Shown here: positions 1 to 7,076 of the stretch, piece after piece
Layout: every line of letters starts with the position of its first letter
Numbering within the stretch: position 1 is the stretch's first letter
Origin: Thiotrichales bacterium HSG1
Lineage (GTDB): Bacteria; Pseudomonadota; Gammaproteobacteria; Beggiatoales; Beggiatoaceae
Reading direction: 5' to 3'
Length of the DNA: 15,212 bases
NCBI GenBank assembly: GCA_030378125.1
Contig: JAUCGN010000022.1
Span: 1-15,212 of the forward strand
Program-made: the position numbers and the translations under genes
The notes under the pieces: model-generated
The model's database searches: none
What the model was told of the DNA's origin: nothing
What the model saw: only the letters and a program-made list of their open reading frames with translations

Positions 1-2
1 AT

Positions 3-128
3 CATGGGAAAACAACTCTAACGGCAGCCATAACTAAGTGCATGGCAGAGAAGTTTGGGGGCGAAGTTAAAGGATATGATCAAATTGATAATGCTCCAGA
101 AGAGAGAGAAAGGGGTATTACAATTGCT
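3..128 (+). other. tuf: EF-Tu (tuf) fragment at the window edge
   Basis: About 42 codons match the GTPase domain of EF-Tu: [12 protein letters not shown] (P-loop), then [14 protein letters not shown] and RGITIA, the run leading into switch I. In a real tuf gene this continues as roughly TAHVEYE; here it passes into FtsH sequence near bases 125-132. The fragment has no stop codon or frameshift and looks like undecayed tuf, which argues for a recent join or an artefact rather than an old pseudogene. Confidence 0.85.
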
Positions 129-932
129 GATGATGTTAAACCTAGCGTTATAGCTCGTAGTACACCAGGATTCTCTGGGGCTGACTTGGCTAATTTGGTT
201 AATGAAGCTGCATTGTTTGCTGCCCGTCATAACAAAAAAACGGTGGATATGAAAGAGTTTGAATTAGCCAAAGATAAAATCATGATGGGGGCTGAGCGTA
301 AGTCTATGGTTATGACTGAAAAAGAAAAGAAGCTAACTGCTTATCATGAAGCTGGTCATGCTATAGTAGGCCGCTTGGTTCCAAACCATGACCCAGTTTA
401 TAAAGTTAGCATCATTCCTAGAGGTAGGGCTTTAGGAGTGACTATGTTTTTGCCAGAAACAGATAGACTTAGTTATAGTAAGCAAACTTTGGATAGTAAA
501 ATTTCAACTATGTTTGGGGGAAGAATTGCAGAGGAGTTAATTTTTGGGGCCGATGCAGTGACGAATGGAGCTAGTCATGATATTAAGCAAGCTACTAAAA
601 TTGCCCATGATATGGTGACGAAATGGGGTTTGTCAGAGCTATTAGGACCATTGGCCTATGGGGAAGATGATAATGAGGTATTTTTAGGCCGTAGCGTTAC
701 TCAACATAAAATGTTATCTGACGAAACTGCTTACACTATTGACGAAGAAATTCGAGTTATAATTGATGCTAATTATAATCGGGCTAAACATTTGCTGGAA
801 GAAAATTTGAGTGTTTTACATGCAATGTCTGAAGCTTTATTAAAATACGAGACTATTGGCAGTGAACAGATAGATGACTTGATGGTTGGCAAATTACCTA
901 TTCCACCTAAAGATTGGGTTGATAGTAAGTGA
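3..932 (+). CDS. Chimeric ORF: EF-Tu N-terminal segment fused in frame to the FtsH protease half (5' partial)
   Basis: The frame is open to the left edge, so the true start lies outside; the first ATG in view is at 42. Translation from base 3 begins [12 protein letters not shown], the EF-Tu P-loop region, and continues to ERGITIA (to about base 128). It then becomes FtsH from [20 protein letters not shown] to the C-terminus. FtsH is the membrane-anchored ATP-dependent zinc protease that degrades unassembled membrane proteins and regulators. Seen here, numbering from ATG 42: the end of the AAA module (about 31-85), HEAGH zinc motif (102-106), third zinc ligand Asp in GASHD (180) and the ending PPKDW. 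The FtsH membrane anchor, Walker A/B and SRH are absent, replaced by EF-Tu. Spacing from zinc motif to Asp matches FtsH, so the protease part looks intact, but as drawn the protein could not work as FtsH. Identity of both halves is certain; reality of the join is not. Confidence 0.85.
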   Translation, partial: HGKTTLTAAITKCMAEKFGGEVKGYDQIDNAPEERERGITIADDVKPSVIARSTPGFSGADLANLVNEAALFAARHNKKTVDMKEFELAKDKIMMGAERKSMVMTEKEKKLTAYHEAGHAIVGRLVPNHDPVYKVSIIPRGRALGVTMFLPETDRLSYSKQTLDSKISTMFGGRIAEELIFGADAVTNGASHDIKQATKIAHDMVTKWGLSELLGPLAYGEDDNEVFLGRSVTQHKMLSDETAYTIDEEIRVIIDANYNRAKHLLEENLSVLHAMSEALLKYETIGSEQIDDLMVGKLPIPPKDWVDSK

Positions 933-973
933 TAACCGTAAACTACTTTGAAAGGATATCTTAATGTTTCTTT

Positions 974-978
974 AAAGG
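974..978 (+). promoter_or_regulatory. Ribosome binding site deciding the kinase start
   Basis: AAAGG with 9 bases to the ATG at 988. It directly abuts the alternative TTG at 979, which it could not serve, so it fixes the start at 988. Confidence 0.6.
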
Positions 979-987
979 TTGCCAACC

Positions 988-3900
988 ATGAATAATGAAA
1001 CCATCTATCAATCTGCAATTTCTTCCATGCAAGAAGGAGTTATGCTCCAATATACTAATGGAAAAATTGGAATTTGTAACGCTAGTGCTAAGAAGATTCT
1101 TAAACTGACAGATAAGCCGTGCAATTTTAATAAACAAAAAATAATTTGTGAGAATGGTAGTTTACTGAAAAAAGAACATTCACCTATTCAAATTAGTTTA
1201 CATACTGGTAAAGAGTATTTTAATGAAATATTAGGAATTTATAGAACAGATGATTCTCTGGTTTGGATATCGCTCAATAGTAAACCGTTATTTAGAGATG
1301 ATAAAGTTTATGCAGTTTTAATTACTTTTGTTGATATAACTAAACGTAGGCAAGCTGAAAAGACTTTAAAAAACAATGAACATCGTTATAAGGCAATAAT
1401 CCAAGACCAAACAGAATTGATTTGTCGTTATCTACCAGATGGTTTATTGAGTTTTGTTAATAATGCCTATTGTCGCTATTTTGGTAAAACTGAAGCTGAA
1501 CTGATTGGTCATCATCTAACCCCTTTTAGTTTTGATGACTTGCAGGATATTCTAATCCAAATAATGGAGGAATTAACTCAAGAAAATCCAGTTACAGAAA
1601 CTGAAAATTCAACCATTTCACCATCTGGCAAAGAACGTTGGCAACATTGGATAGTACGAGCAATGTTTAATGAAAAAGGAGAACTGTTTGAATATCAAGC
1701 TGTTGGTAGAGATATAACGGAACGTAATCAAGCCGAAAAAGAATTACGCCGAGCTAAAGAAGAAGCAGAAGCTGCAACCAAAGCCAAAAGTGAGTTTTTA
1801 GCCAACATGAGCCATGAAATTCGTACTCCCATGAACGGTGTAGTTGGTATGGCTGAATTATTAATAAACACCGAATTATCCCCCAAACAATACGAATATG
1901 CTCAAATCATTCTCCAATCCACCGATGCCTTACAAACTTTAATCAATGATATATTAGACTTTTCTAAAATTGAAGCTGGTAAACTATCTTTAGAATCTGG
2001 TGTTTTCGACTTGGAAGCCGCTATTTTAGAAGTAGCCCGTTTACTATCTATGACGGCAGAATCTAAGGGGTTTGAGCTAATTGTGCGTTATGCTCCGGGT
2101 GCTCCTCATTTTTTTGTGGGAGATGCTGGTAGGATTCGACAAATCCTTACCAATTTGGTCGGTAATGCAATTAAATTTACTAATGTTGGTCATGTATTGA
2201 TCAACGCTGAATGCCAAGGTCAAACTTCAAACCGTATGAAAATTCAAATTGAAGACACTGGTATTGGTATTCCGGCAGATAAAATTAATAATATCTTCTA
2301 TGAATTCACTCAAGCGGATGCTTCAACTACACGTCAATTTGGAGGAACTGGTTTAGGTTTAGCTATCAGTCAGCAATTAGTGAAAATGATGGGGGGGGAG
2401 ATTGGAGTTGTTAGTGAGTTAAATAAAGGTTCAACTTTTACATTTACTATAGAACTACCACTTGCTAAAACTCAACCGGAAAATATACCCAAATATGCTC
2501 AAATAGATAATTTGGAAAAGTATAAACAATTGAAAAATAGCCGTATTTTAATTGTTGATGATAATACTGTTAATCAAAGAATTTTACAAGAGCAATTAGA
2601 AAATTTGCAAATTCATACCAAAACTGTTGCTACTGCTGAAGATGCACTGCAAGCTTTACGCGCTGATTCTTACTGGTTAGCTATAATTGATTATTTTATG
2701 CCAATTATGGACGGAGAACAATTAGGCAAGATTATAAAACAAGACTCGGCCATTAAGGATACGATATTAATTATGCTGTCTTCTGCCGGTTATCAACAAG
2801 AAAGTTATCGTTTAAAAGAAACCGGTTTTTCAGGACATTTAATTAAACCACTTTCCCAAAATCAGCTTCATCAAACCTTATTATCCCTTAGATTCGCCTT
2901 TGAACAAAAAGAATCATCAGAGTTTATCACTATGGAAAAAGTTGATAAACTTAAATTCAAGTATAAAACTTATTCCAATATTTCCGCACTGTTAGTTGAA
3001 GATAATGATGTTAATCGTTTAGTAGCAAAATCTATGTTGGAGCAAATTGGTTGCAAAGTAACACAAGTAATTGATGGAATTCAGGCATTAAAAGCAATTG
3101 AACAAGAAACGTTTGACATAATTTTTATGGACATTAACATGCCGGGTATGGATGGCTTTGAAACTACTAAAAAAATAAGAGAATTAAAATCCAAAAATAT
3201 TATTGTTGCTATGACGGCTAATGCTATGCAAGGTGATGCAGAAAAATGCTTAGCTAAAGGTATGGATGCTTATATATCTAAACCCGTTGATTTAGAGCGT
3301 ATATTTAATGTTATTAAACAATATTATCCAGATAATCAGACTTCCAATAAAGCAAAATTACCAAACTGTTCTAATTTACAAGTTAAGAAAATCTTACTAG
3401 TGGAAGATAATCCAGTTAATAGGTTTGTGACTGTTAATATTTTAGAAAAGATAGGTTGTTGGGTTGAAATTGCTGAAAATGGTAAACAAGCAGTACGAGT
3501 GTGTCAGAACAAAAAATATGATTTAATTTTGATGGATATTTCAATGCCAATCATGGATGGTATTGAAGCAACCAGCTTTATTCGCCAGCAAGATAAAAAT
3601 ACTCCTATAGTTGCCACCACAACTAGTTGTCAACCAGATGATATTAAAAATTATTTATCCGTTGGAATGAATAGTTGTTTGCCCAAACCAGTAACTATCG
3701 AAAATTTGACTTTGACCGTAGAAAAATATACATCTTTTCAAACCAATAGAACAGAACAGATAGAAGTACAGACCAGCGATAAAACTGAAATAAATAGTTT
3801 ACCAATTTTTGATCCAATTCAAGCTAAACGCATCGCAATAGGTAACATTGAAATTTTACACAAAATTATTGACAAATTCACTCAAGATACCCCAAATCAA

Positions 3901-4149
3901 CTCCAGAAATTACAAATAGCCTTACAATCAAGCAATCAAAAAGATGTAGAACGTCTAGCACATTCATTGAAAGGCAGCGCTCGTAGTGTTGGAGCTTCTC
4001 GTTTAGGAGAGGTGGCTTTTGATGCAGAAAATTTTGCTAAACAAGGTAACTTAAAACCGGTGAAACAGAAGCTATTTTCTGGGTTACAAAAGGAGTTTAA
4101 ACACTTAAAAAATCTTTGGAAGCAAACTGATTGGGATAAATTGTTATAA
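988..4149 (+). CDS. Soluble hybrid sensor histidine kinase, PAS-PAS-HisKA-HATPase-REC-REC-REC-HPt
   Basis: A multistep phosphorelay sensor with no membrane segment, so probably a cytoplasmic sensor. Residues (ATG 988): PAS 5-122 and PAS 129-247 (each ends in a DIT[KE]R motif), short coiled coil, HisKA with His276 in SHEIRTPMNG, HATPase with N-box NLVGNAIKFT (Asn393), DTGIGIP and GGTGLGL. Three receiver domains follow with acceptors Asp568, Asp715 and Asp850 and partner lysines in IKP, SKP and PKP. The last domain is HPt with His992 in AHSLKGS. All phosphotransfer residues are present. The frame could be extended to a TTG at 979, but AAAGG (974-978) lies 9 bases before the ATG at 988 and touches the TTG, so the ATG is preferred. 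It begins 55 bases after the FtsH-like ORF. No DNA-binding response regulator is adjacent, so the HPt probably passes phosphate to a regulator elsewhere. Three receivers in one chain is more than the usual one or two. Confidence 0.93.
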   Translation: MNNETIYQSAISSMQEGVMLQYTNGKIGICNASAKKILKLTDKPCNFNKQKIICENGSLLKKEHSPIQISLHTGKEYFNEILGIYRTDDSLVWISLNSKPLFRDDKVYAVLITFVDITKRRQAEKTLKNNEHRYKAIIQDQTELICRYLPDGLLSFVNNAYCRYFGKTEAELIGHHLTPFSFDDLQDILIQIMEELTQENPVTETENSTISPSGKERWQHWIVRAMFNEKGELFEYQAVGRDITERNQAEKELRRAKEEAEAATKAKSEFLANMSHEIRTPMNGVVGMAELLINTELSPKQYEYAQIILQSTDALQTLINDILDFSKIEAGKLSLESGVFDLEAAILEVARLLSMTAESKGFELIVRYAPGAPHFFVGDAGRIRQILTNLVGNAIKFTNVGHVLINAECQGQTSNRMKIQIEDTGIGIPADKINNIFYEFTQADASTTRQFGGTGLGLAISQQLVKMMGGEIGVVSELNKGSTFTFTIELPLAKTQPENIPKYAQIDNLEKYKQLKNSRILIVDDNTVNQRILQEQLENLQIHTKTVATAEDALQALRADSYWLAIIDYFMPIMDGEQLGKIIKQDSAIKDTILIMLSSAGYQQESYRLKETGFSGHLIKPLSQNQLHQTLLSLRFAFEQKESSEFITMEKVDKLKFKYKTYSNISALLVEDNDVNRLVAKSMLEQIGCKVTQVIDGIQALKAIEQETFDIIFMDINMPGMDGFETTKKIRELKSKNIIVAMTANAMQGDAEKCLAKGMDAYISKPVDLERIFNVIKQYYPDNQTSNKAKLPNCSNLQVKKILLVEDNPVNRFVTVNILEKIGCWVEIAENGKQAVRVCQNKKYDLILMDISMPIMDGIEATSFIRQQDKNTPIVATTTSCQPDDIKNYLSVGMNSCLPKPVTIENLTLTVEKYTSFQTNRTEQIEVQTSDKTEINSLPIFDPIQAKRIAIGNIEILHKIIDKFTQDTPNQLQKLQIALQSSNQKDVERLAHSLKGSARSVGASRLGEVAFDAENFAKQGNLKPVKQKLFSGLQKEFKHLKNLWKQTDWDKLL

Positions 4150-4152
4150 ATT

Positions 4153-4283
4153 AATACCTTTGCCAAATAGATAGTTGTTTTGGGAATGAAGTACAACTTC
4201 CCGAAATCCAAGTAATATAAGAGTTTCGGGAAATCTGCTTCGCTCCATTCCCGAAACAACTATCTATTTGGCGAAAGGTATTG
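4153..4283. repeat. Nested palindromic element (MITE-like), also a likely terminator for the kinase gene
   Basis: Outer arms of 36/37 bases (4153-4188 and 4246-4282) are inverted copies apart from one indel and one mismatch; they begin AATACCTTTG and end CAAAGGTATT-like. An inner 9 bp inverted repeat, TTCCCGAAA (4198-4206) / TTTCGGGAA (4224-4232), sits in the loop, and the same motif recurs in the outer arms. The hexamer TAAATT lies just outside both ends (4147-4152 and 4284-4289), a possible target-site duplication that covers the kinase stop codon. No ORF inside is convincing. In RNA the arms would form a long hairpin right after the kinase stop. Mobile origin is inferred from structure. 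Confidence 0.75.
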
Positions 4284-4501
4284 TAAATTGTTGTACATTA
4301 TGAATTATTTTGCATTACGTTGAGAAATTGAAATTGTTTGAAAACCAAAGGTTGTAATCTTGCGGAATGTAAATTTAAATGAGATAATCTTTCTTTGAGT
4401 AAATAGGTCGATTTCATTTTTTAGGTCTATATTGATATTAGGTAACCTATTATAAACCATTCTTTACTGACATTTTTCTATACTTTTACAAAGGTAAAAT
4501 T
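4284..4501. other. AT-rich leader region before the solute-binding protein gene
   Basis: No gene is seen on either strand. The recognisable pieces are the odd-centred inverted repeat TAGGT-A-ACCTA (4439-4449) and AAAGG (4490-4494), which serves the small ORF at 4502. A promoter for the downstream genes should lie here, but I could not pick one -35/-10 pair over others in such AT-rich sequence. Confidence 0.4.
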
Positions 4502-4514
4502 ATGGTAACCATAA
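4439..4514. promoter_or_regulatory. Paired GGTAACC inverted repeats, possible operators
   Basis: Two odd-centred inverted repeats share the core GGTAACC: TAGGT-A-ACCTA at 4439-4449 and TTATGGT-A-ACCATAA at 4500-4514. Their cores are 63 bp apart, close to six helical turns, and the second covers the ATG of the small ORF at 4502. This layout would suit a dimeric regulator bound at two sites, or an RNA hairpin hiding the start codon. Function is inferred. Confidence 0.35.
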
Positions 4515-4621
4515 AATATGTAGTGGTAAACCTTCCAGAATTTTTGAAACATGGAGTATTTTTTGAAGATGTCACTACTTTGTTTATGACTACCAAATCT
4601 ATTAAATCAAATTATGACTAA
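4502..4621 (+). CDS. Possible 39-residue leader peptide overlapping the TRAP binding-protein start
   Basis: ATG at 4502 follows AAAGG (4490-4494) by 7 bases, a better ribosome binding site than any ahead of the next gene. The product (MVTIKYVVVNLPEF...) matches no family I know and has no signal peptide or clear domain. Its stop TAA (4619-4621) overlaps the start of the next gene in the string ATGACTAA, so ribosomes ending here could restart at 4614. That fits translational coupling: the downstream ATG has no Shine-Dalgarno sequence of its own. A chance ORF remains possible in AT-rich sequence of this length. Confidence 0.35.
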   Translation: MVTIKYVVVNLPEFLKHGVFFEDVTTLFMTTKSIKSNYD

Positions 4622-5717
4622 AACTTCTATCTTTCTACTGATTTTGATATCAGGTTTCACTTTTATATTAGGTTATAATCTAAACACTAATCCATCTGAA
4701 GTTGTAAACCAACCCACTACAAGTAATTCCGTTCAAACTTTCAATTGGAAAATGGTAACTACTTGGCCACCAAATTTCCCTATTTTTCAAGAAGGTATAG
4801 AACAAATGGCGAAAGATATAGAGGTTATGAGTGATGGAAGGCTAAAAATAAAGGTTTTTGCTGGTGGAGAATTAGTTCCAGCTTTACAAACTTTTGACGC
4901 AGTGTCTCAAGGTACGGTGGAAATGGGACATGGAGCATCTTATTATTGGGCTGGTAAAATCCCAGAAGCTCAATTTATGAGTTCAGTACCGTTTGGTATG
5001 ACTACTAAAGGTATGAATGCTTGGTTATATTTTGGTGGTGGTTTGGAATTATGGCAAGAAATCTACAAACCTTTTAATGTAATCCCATTTCCAGCTGGCA
5101 ATACCGGAATTCAAATGGGTGGTTGGTTTAATAAAAAAATTAATAATATTAATGACTTAAAAGGTTTAAAAATGCGAATTCCCGGTTTGGGTGGTAAAGT
5201 GTTAGCGAAAGCCGGTGGAACTCCCATTTTATTGGCTGGTGGTGAGGTTTATACTGCTTTAGAAAGAGGTGTTATTGATGCCACTGAATGGGTAGGCCCT
5301 TTCCATGATCAACGTTTGGGCTTAAATAGAGCGGCCAAATATTATTACTATCCGGGTTGGCATGAACCGGGTACTTCATTTGAATTAGCGATAAATACTA
5401 AAGCTTGGGCCAAATTACCACCTGATTTACAAAAAATCATAGAAGTTGCCACTTATTCAGTTAATCAACGTATTTATTCAGAAATGGAAGTTCGTAATAT
5501 TGAAGCTTTACAAGAACTTGATAAAAAAATAGAAATATTAGCTTTTCCAGCAGAAGTTTTAAATGAATTTAAACGTTTAACTAAAATTGTTTTGGATGAT
5601 GAGGCTAAGAAAAACCCTGATTTTAAAAAAATTTATAGTGCTTATAGTAAATTTCAACAAAACAATGCGGATTGGAGTACAATTTCCACTGATGCTTACG
5701 GAAAGCTAATTAAGTGA
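4614..5717 (+). CDS. TRAP transporter solute-binding protein, TakP/DctP family
   Basis: Periplasmic substrate-binding component of a tripartite ATP-independent transporter, which imports organic acids using a sodium gradient. The 367-residue length is normal. Residues 1-20 form a hydrophobic export signal without a lipobox Cys. The mature part carries hallmarks of the 2-oxoacid-binding TakP branch: WKMVTTWPPNFP (45-56), GELVPALQTFDAV (85-97), AGNTGIQMGGWF (161-172), MRIPGLGG (187-194) with Arg188 at the position of the arginine that pairs with the ligand carboxylate, and DATEWVGP (222-229). A keto acid or similar monocarboxylate is thus the likely ligand (inference). The ATG at 4614 has no Shine-Dalgarno sequence and overlaps the stop of a small ORF. 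No small (DctQ) or large (DctM) membrane subunit follows; transposon debris does, so either those subunits lie elsewhere or the operon was cut. Confidence 0.9.
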   Translation: MTKTSIFLLILISGFTFILGYNLNTNPSEVVNQPTTSNSVQTFNWKMVTTWPPNFPIFQEGIEQMAKDIEVMSDGRLKIKVFAGGELVPALQTFDAVSQGTVEMGHGASYYWAGKIPEAQFMSSVPFGMTTKGMNAWLYFGGGLELWQEIYKPFNVIPFPAGNTGIQMGGWFNKKINNINDLKGLKMRIPGLGGKVLAKAGGTPILLAGGEVYTALERGVIDATEWVGPFHDQRLGLNRAAKYYYYPGWHEPGTSFELAINTKAWAKLPPDLQKIIEVATYSVNQRIYSEMEVRNIEALQELDKKIEILAFPAEVLNEFKRLTKIVLDDEAKKNPDFKKIYSAYSKFQQNNADWSTISTDAYGKLIK

Positions 5718-5872
5718 TAGATTTTCTTTGGGTTAATATCATGAAAGTCAAAATCTAATAATTTTGTCGGTAATAATATGTAACCCAAATTACCTGCAGT
5801 GTGCTTGAAGTGTTAATTATAGTAACATTCTTATAAAACCACATAATAGAAATAAACTATAGTTAAAAACAT
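5718..5872. other. Gap between the binding protein and the IS630 remnant
   Basis: No gene. Two inverted repeats could fold in the 3' end of the upstream transcript: TAGATTTT/AAAATCTA (about 5719-5757) and TTTGGGTTA/TAACCCAAA (5727-5735 and 5781-5789). Neither is a textbook terminator. GCTTGAAGTGTTAA at 5803-5816 recurs at 6390-6403 and marks the left edge of the transposon debris. Confidence 0.4.
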
Positions 5873-6403
5873 ATGAGTTATAGTAAAGATTTCAGAAAAC
5901 GTGCAATAGATTTTGTTATTGAAGAAAAAAATAGTATGAGAAGTGTAAGCAAAATATTCAATATACAGTACTTGGTATAACATCTAAAAAAAAACATTTA
6001 GTTATGAAGAACAAGATAAAGTGCAAGTAGAAGAATTTGAACAAATAGTTGATTGTATAGATAAAAAACAACTAGTATATATTGATGAGAGTGGAATCAA
6101 ACCCAATATAATTCGAGATTGCGGTTGGTCACCCAAAGGAGAAAAAATATTTGGATGTCGTAAGGGTAAACGTGAGAAAAATATAAATATTATTGCAGCA
6201 CTTAATGAACGTTATGGCTCCATTCCTTTATGAGGGAAGTATGAATACTGATTTGTTTAATATTTATTTAGAAGAGGTTGCCAGCGTTAGAACCAGAGCA
6301 AATAATTATAATGGATAATTTTTCACAAATCAATTGAAACTGAATTATTAATAGAGCAATCAGGATGTTTGTTATTATTTTGGCGGTGGGCTTGAAGTGT
6401 TAA
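5803..6403. repeat. Direct repeat bracketing the IS630 remnant
   Basis: GCTTGAAGTGTTAA occurs at 5803-5816 and 6390-6403, in the same orientation, just outside the two ends of the transposase remains. Intact IS630 elements carry inverted, not direct, end repeats. These may therefore be two left ends from nested insertions, or the marks of the deletion that removed the 3' end of the element. Confidence 0.5.
5873..6389 (+). pseudogene. Decayed IS630-family transposase
   Basis: Pieces of one transposase lie in order but in different frames. 5873-5980 gives MSYSKDFRKRAIDFV...SVSKIFNI, the N-terminal helix-turn-helix of IS630 transposases, then breaks. From about 5971 another frame reads LGITSKKK, and after an A9 run (5986-5994) the frame shifts to KTFSYEEQDK and on to LVYIDESGI with the first catalytic Asp, GWSPKGEK and IAALNERYGSIPL (to 6230). 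Further shifts give YEGSMNTDLFN, then LEPEQIIIMDN with the second catalytic Asp, then LIEQSGCLLLFW, ending where PPYSPDLNPIE with the final acidic residue should begin. About 80-90 residues between the N-terminal domain and the catalytic core are missing. With several frameshifts and two deletions it cannot be active. The piece 6021-6233 should not be called as a separate gene. Confidence 0.85.
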
Positions 6404-6449
6404 ATTTTATAAAAAAAAGTATGAACCTTCCAAAGAATTTTGATAAATT

Positions 6450-6758
6450 TTAAGCGAAACGTTGGGTTAAAATATCTTCCAGACCCAATGCTCCTGTGAT
6501 AATGCCAATGGCAACCGCAGGAACTACACCTATTATCCAATGGATACGGACAAAATTATGAATGATTTGATGAACATCCAAAGTTCGTTGAAGCCCATCT
6601 TTGGATTTGGCATAAGTGTTCGTTAGTCGTCGGAAGGTACTGTTTTTACATCGTAAAGCAGCATTTTGAGCTTCAACATGATTGGCATGAATTTCTGGTT
6701 CATCAAGAGTTTGCTCAGTATCAGGATGTTCTCTATTATGAAAAATAGCTAAAGGCGA
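6450..6758 (-). pseudogene. C-terminal remnant of a second transposase
   Basis: On the - strand, 103 codons are open from 6758 to a TAA at 6450-6452, preceded by an in-frame TAA (6759-6761) and with no start codon at the beginning. The translation contains EIHANHVEAQNAALRCKN, FRRLTNTYAKSKDGLQRTL, DVHQIIHNFVRIHW and VPAVAIGI. This looks like the end of a DDE transposase, with the Glu of NHVEAQN a candidate for the third catalytic residue. I cannot name the family with confidence. It is a 5'-truncated fragment with no internal stop; the break falls a few bases from the dispersed repeat at 6767, so repeat and truncation may share one event. Confidence 0.6.
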
Positions 6759-6766
6759 TTAACCAC

Positions 6767-6808
6767 CTAACACCGTTCCTGAGCCGCTGATAGGTGGGTC
6801 TTTAAGAT
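6767..6808. repeat. Dispersed repeat, partial copy A
   Basis: About 42 bases from CTAACACC to CTTTAAGA match the first part of the full copies at 7338 and 9974, sharing GAGCCGCTGATAGGT exactly. The copy stops 10 bases before the toxin gene's stop codon. With copy B it brackets the toxin-antitoxin pair. Confidence 0.75.
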
Positions 6809-6818
6809 TAAATTAGAG

Positions 6819-7076
6819 TTAATAATGTCCCCACATTCTGTAAACTTTGATTAATCTTTCATTTTCAAATATTTCACAAACTAATCGGTGTTGTTTATTG
6901 ATACGGCGACTAATTAAACCTTGCATATCACCTTTTAAAAATTCATATTCTGGTGGATATTTAAGAGGATCAAATTCAATGATTTCAATCAATTTTAATG
7001 TTTTGTTTTTCAATCCACTTGAAGCTAATTTTTTAGCATCTTTTTGAGCTTGTGACATGAAAACTAATGTGTACAT
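6819..7076 (-). CDS. Txe/YoeB-family mRNA-interferase toxin
   Basis: An 85-residue RelE-superfamily toxin that by family binds the ribosome and cleaves mRNA in the A site. The order of motifs is that of Txe/YoeB: FMSQAQKDAKKLASSGLK, PPEYEFLKGDMQGLISRRINKQHRLV, then a terminal WGHY. Glu45, Arg64 and His84 line up with the catalytic Glu46, Arg65 and His83 of E. coli YoeB, so the toxin looks active. The frame can be extended by two codons to a TTG at 7082, but the ATG at 7074-7076 overlaps the antitoxin stop codon as TAATG, the usual coupled layout, so that start is chosen. The antitoxin gene lies directly upstream on the same strand. Confidence 0.9.
   Translation of the reverse strand: MYTLVFMSQAQKDAKKLASSGLKNKTLKLIEIIEFDPLKYPPEYEFLKGDMQGLISRRINKQHRLVCEIFENERLIKVYRMWGHY

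Noticed and set aside
979..987. TTG at 979 as the kinase start
   Set aside because: The AAAGG ribosome site touches it directly; the ATG at 988 has proper 9-base spacing.
3936..4259. Antisense ORF of 107 codons over the kinase 3' end and the palindrome
   Set aside because: Mirror of the HPt coding region plus an inverted repeat; no recognisable protein.
6021..6233. Independent 70-residue gene
   Set aside because: It is the middle of a broken IS630 transposase, with matching sequence in other frames on both sides.
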